Shown: one piece after another, positions 61,105 through 64,000 of the stretch
Numbering within the stretch: position 1 is the stretch's first letter
How the letters are laid out: every line of letters starts with the position of its first letter
DNA from: Parelaphostrongylus tenuis
Lineage: Eukaryota; Nematoda; Chromadorea; Rhabditida; Metastrongylidae
Assembly: GCA_019055375.1 (NCBI GenBank)
Contig: JAHQIW010000810.1
Location: 186,001-250,000 of the forward strand
DNA length: 64,000 bases
Direction: 5' to 3'
Made by a program: the position numbers and the translations under genes
Notes under the pieces: model-generated
What the model was told of the DNA's origin: nothing
The model's database searches: none
Seen by the model: the letters and a program-made list of their open reading frames with translations, nothing else

Positions 61105-61372
61105 AGAACCCGTCGTCTTTCGATATTTTTGAAATCAGTTCTCTCGGGAGCTCTGCTACCTTACATAGAGATATCGAAGACGTACGTTTTACACTCTATG
61201 TCAAGCAAAATTTTCACCTAACACAGTGTGTTTTCGCACTTGATTGCTAGCTGGCTTTATCATATTATACCTTTCCTTCGAGTGTCTTATTAAGACCACG
61301 CTTAAATTTTTTTTTAGGGAGCAGAGCTCCCGAGAGAACTGACTTCAAAAATATCGAAAGACGACAGGTTCT

Positions 61373-61415
61373 GCCCGACTGACGAGTCTGTAAAGACGAA
61401 GCACGTGTATCGGGC
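61373..61415 (+). ncRNA. type I hammerhead motif, opposite arm, one change
   Basis: Plus strand: stem I GCCCGA (61373-61378) with UCGGGC (61410-61415), six perfect pairs. CUGACGA 61379-61385; stem II GUCU / AGAC with GUAA loop; GAA 61398-61400. The next base is G (61401) instead of A15.1, so the 15.1-16.1 pair is G-U. Cleavage base A61409. Confidence 0.8.
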
Positions 61416-61470
61416 TGTACAAGAGCCCTTACCAGATCACATGACATGTTGGCTCAAATAATAATGAAAG

Positions 61471-61482
61471 AATGGTGATATT
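61471..61482. repeat. 12-bp target-site duplication, right
   Basis: AATGGTGATATT, identical to 60943-60954. Confidence 0.85.
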
Positions 61483-63484
61483 GTTGTAGAATGGAGATAT
61501 TTTGGTCATGTAATATTCATAAGGCTCACGAAGGATCATTATGTACCGAGTAGGAACGCCGTGGTTGTCCAGAGCCTCTATAACCGCTTCTATTTCCACT
61601 GAATCAAAGGCTTTCTTCAGACTGATGAAAGTGAGACAGAGTGGTTGTTTGTACTCTCGTGAAACTTCGATGAGTCTTATAATCGTGTGGATGTGGTCCA
61701 TGGTGCTAAATCCTTTTCGGAACCCTGCTTGTTCGCATAACTGTCCTTCGTCCAGTGTTCTGTCAATCCTGTTTAGAATGACTCGAGTAAAGAGTTTATA
61801 GACAACGGACAGCAAACAAATTGGGCGATAATTGCTCATGTTGTGAAGGTCTCCCTTTTTGAACAACAATACGATCTTGCTGGTTTTCCATTGAATATGG
61901 ACCTTGCGTTCAGCTTCTGCCATAATTGCTGCCCTTCTCTCTTTGAGATCTTCTTTTATCGCTCCTCTGCAGCGTTTCGCAAATTCGGACGTAAAGTTTT
62001 GGTTGCTTGTAGCTCGTGTGATTCCACGTTGACGTATTAGCTCGAGTGTCTGCGGAGACAAGCGTCTCTTCGTGACCTTAGGACTCTCGTTTTTCTTAGC
62101 ACTAACATGAAGATATTCAACGAGTCGATCGTATTCTTCGTCGATGTTGTCGACAACGGTATCTTCCCAAGAGCCGACTTATGATTTCAATACATCTCAG
62201 TTTATGGTAGTTCTGGGACTTCGTTGTTTGAATTTAGCGGCTTTCTCTCCTCTCCTCGAAAATCGGAACGTGGCACGAAGGAGGCGATGGTCTGGTCCCG
62301 TGTAGAACTTGTGAACAACAGTGACATCAGTCAGGCAAAAGCTTCGATTTACTAAGATCTGGTCTATTTCGTTATGCTACTCTCCATTGAGGTACTCCCA
62401 CGTCCATCGCTGAGAGAGAAACTTTTGAAATTGCGAGTTACCATGGATGGTTTAAGTCGTCATGATAAACTCAGACAGCCTCTCACCGTGTTCATTCCAT
62501 TCTAGGTGGTTCCCTATGTAACGTTCTTCAAACGTTCTTCTAAGTGCAACTGTTGCGTTGAAATCTCCGAAAATGATCTTGAAGAATGTATGATCTTCAC
62601 TGAAGAATTTTTCGAAATCCTCATAGAACGCTTCGACTTCGTCTTCGTCATAGCTTGATGTTGGTGCGTAAGCAACGAAGATTGTCAAAGCAGGTATAGA
62701 ACCACGTCGTTTCAACCCTGGTCTTGCGGTACGGGTTATTAGTTGTTCAAACGAATCAGTCCACGGTCAAGTTCGATTTGACGCGAACGCCAACGCCGCC
62801 GACACCTCTGCGATCTTATCTTCCAAGGAGCGGTTCTTCTCCGGTGTCATAAACAGCGTGAAAAGGATGGCGCCTTCTCGTCTCAGTCAAGCCAATGACA
62901 TCTTACCTTATTCCCCTTGCTTGGATCAATAGATCTTCTACGGCGGATTCGTGAGCAAGGGTTCTTGCATTGTAGGTACAGATCGTCATTTTGGTCCGTT
63001 TCGATCTTGGCAGCCTAATTTGGCCCTGAGATTTTAGCAGCCTCTCCGTACTCGTCCTACCTGGCGCTGCCGTACCAGGAGCTCTTTCGGGGTCAGGGGA
63101 AGGAGGCCCATATTTGTTACTATTTTTGGCATTTTGAAACCCAACGCATAGCTTGCCAGGCTCTAAACGTGAGGGCTGGGTACTCACGAGTAGCTTGCCA
63201 GTCTCTCTCGGAGTAGCGCGGGGAGCTTATTTGTTGTAGGCGACTCCTAACCACCTCCCATGTACTTCCCAACCGCTTGATTACAGGCTTTTGGCCGACT
63301 TGACTCATAGAAATAGAGTTTTTGTCAAGTCGGCGCTGCAGAAGCAGGGGTGCTCTCCCCTGAATCCACCTGCGTCTCTGAGAGGCACAAGGTCGCTTTT
63401 GGTTCGCCTTTTTTCCCTTGGGGACGGCCACGTGCCCTCGCGACTAACCGGGCGGGATCCGTTAAAGAGGGAGGTACGTGGGGG

Positions 63485-64000
63485 CGAAATGATACGAAAT
63501 AGCAAATATCTGGATTATTTTACTATGCCGATTCAAGCACCAATCGAGTGAAAAACATTAAGCTACCGAACATTCGTGCAACTACAACATTTCAATAATC
63601 GATAATCTAGTTCAGTATACGTAAAATGATAGTAACATGTCGTGAGTAGGTTGTAGTTTATTCATTATTGTCTCTGCAACCGCGTCAACTGGTGAGTTAT
63701 TCATGGTATACTGTCATCATTTTCATTACAATCAATTCAGTAATAATTAACCGTATTAAGGCTACAATCATTCATCGCAACAGGCAATTAAGAGTACATC
63801 AAACATGGAAAAGTTGTCAAAGACTGAGAGAACCGTCACAAGAACTGATCAGGTCTTTTGAGCTATGAGCTTAACACGATGACGTCTTGTTTTGAATTCT
63901 ACTATACCGAGTAGTCAACAATCTTATTAACAGATATCTAGCCAAGATTCATTGTGTTATCTTGAGCTTTATTTGACGGTATGGATGATTATTAATTGTT
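63485..64000. other. no recognised feature
   Basis: AT-rich right edge of the window after the RTE 5' end; no frame or repeat family recognised. Confidence 0.4.

Larger units (their letters stand above)
60955..61470 (-). mobile_element. hammerhead foldback element, family 1, youngest copy
   Basis: 516 bp inserted in RT codons, with a 12-bp duplication of target sequence on each side. Minus-strand order: reversed arm (61470-61316), tail (61313-61263), spacer (61262-61146), forward arm (61145-61010), tail (61009-60955). Arms of about 135-155 bp are inverted copies; the two tails are direct copies. No coding capacity beyond chance frames. Confidence 0.85.
59935..63480 (-). mobile_element. RTE-type non-LTR retrotransposon, inactive, interrupted by a foldback element
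   Basis: Minus-strand order: 5' region (63480-63190); endonuclease start KMTICTYNARTLAHESAVED (about 63000-62920) and LTIFVAYAPTSSYDEDEVEA with IFGDFNATV (62452-62715); reverse transcriptase (62061-61429, then 60993-60690); C-terminal region to 59935. RT motifs: WKTSKIVLLFKKGD, NYRPICLLSVVYKLFTRVIL, EQAGFRKGFSTMDHI, FADD at 60804-60793. The text matches RTE elements common in hookworm genomes. Three defects: an internal deletion near 61900 joins the linker to QWKTSK, losing roughly 100 residues; several frameshifts; and the 516-bp insertion at 60955-61470. Confidence 0.9.

Noticed and set aside
1..64000. CRISPR array or bacterial mobile island
   Set aside because: No regularly spaced short direct repeats, and the genes are spliced eukaryotic genes.

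Overview
The window looks like nuclear DNA of a parasitic nematode, most likely a strongylid or hookworm-type worm. Genes are split into short exons (36-246 nt) by introns of up to 2.8 kb with GT/AG borders. Five conserved animal genes can be rebuilt exon by exon. The repeats (an RTE-type retrotransposon, mariner/Tc1 relics, tRNA-derived SINEs) match what I know of hookworm genomes. There are no bacterial features, no CRISPR arrays and no rRNA.

Layout. (1) 28-8923, minus strand: the Golgi stacking protein GRASP55/65, eleven exons, running off the left edge. Its introns carry a Penelope-like element tail, a mariner relic, a SINE, an alternating purine/pyrimidine microsatellite and two tandem hammerhead-ribozyme motifs. 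(2) 9300-10700: a degenerate tandem array of ~450-bp units. (3) 11608-11976, plus: ribosomal protein eL43 (L37A), two exons. (4) 14680-19482, plus: the splicing factor PRP17/CDC40, a WD40 protein with three single-base frame breaks. (5) 20188-21289, plus: mitochondrial ribosomal protein mL52. (6) 23263-32836, minus: an orcokinin-type neuropeptide precursor like C. elegans nlp-15, with tiny exons in 9.6 kb. (7) 33-64 kb: no confident host gene; a mosaic of dead mobile elements, including a Penelope-like element with inverted terminal repeats (53.1-55.9 kb) and an RTE retrotransposon (59.9-63.5 kb).

The most unusual signal is a set of type I hammerhead ribozyme motifs. Two families of short palindromic elements carry them head-to-head, one motif in each arm. 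Family 1 has copies or relics at 18.55, 35.59 and 60.96 kb. The last is a 516-bp insertion with a 12-bp target duplication inside the RTE reverse transcriptase, and its minus-strand hammerhead has every core base. Family 2 is at 27.3-27.7 kb. A separate direct tandem pair is at 8.44-8.76 kb, its first copy having an intact core. Other palindromic elements have tRNA-like arms or TA ends. Self-cleavage is inferred from core bases and pairings only.

The five host genes do not form a pathway (Golgi structure, cytosolic translation, splicing, mitochondrial translation, neuropeptide signalling). GRASP and eL43 are divergently transcribed; eL43, PRP17 and mL52 lie in the same direction.
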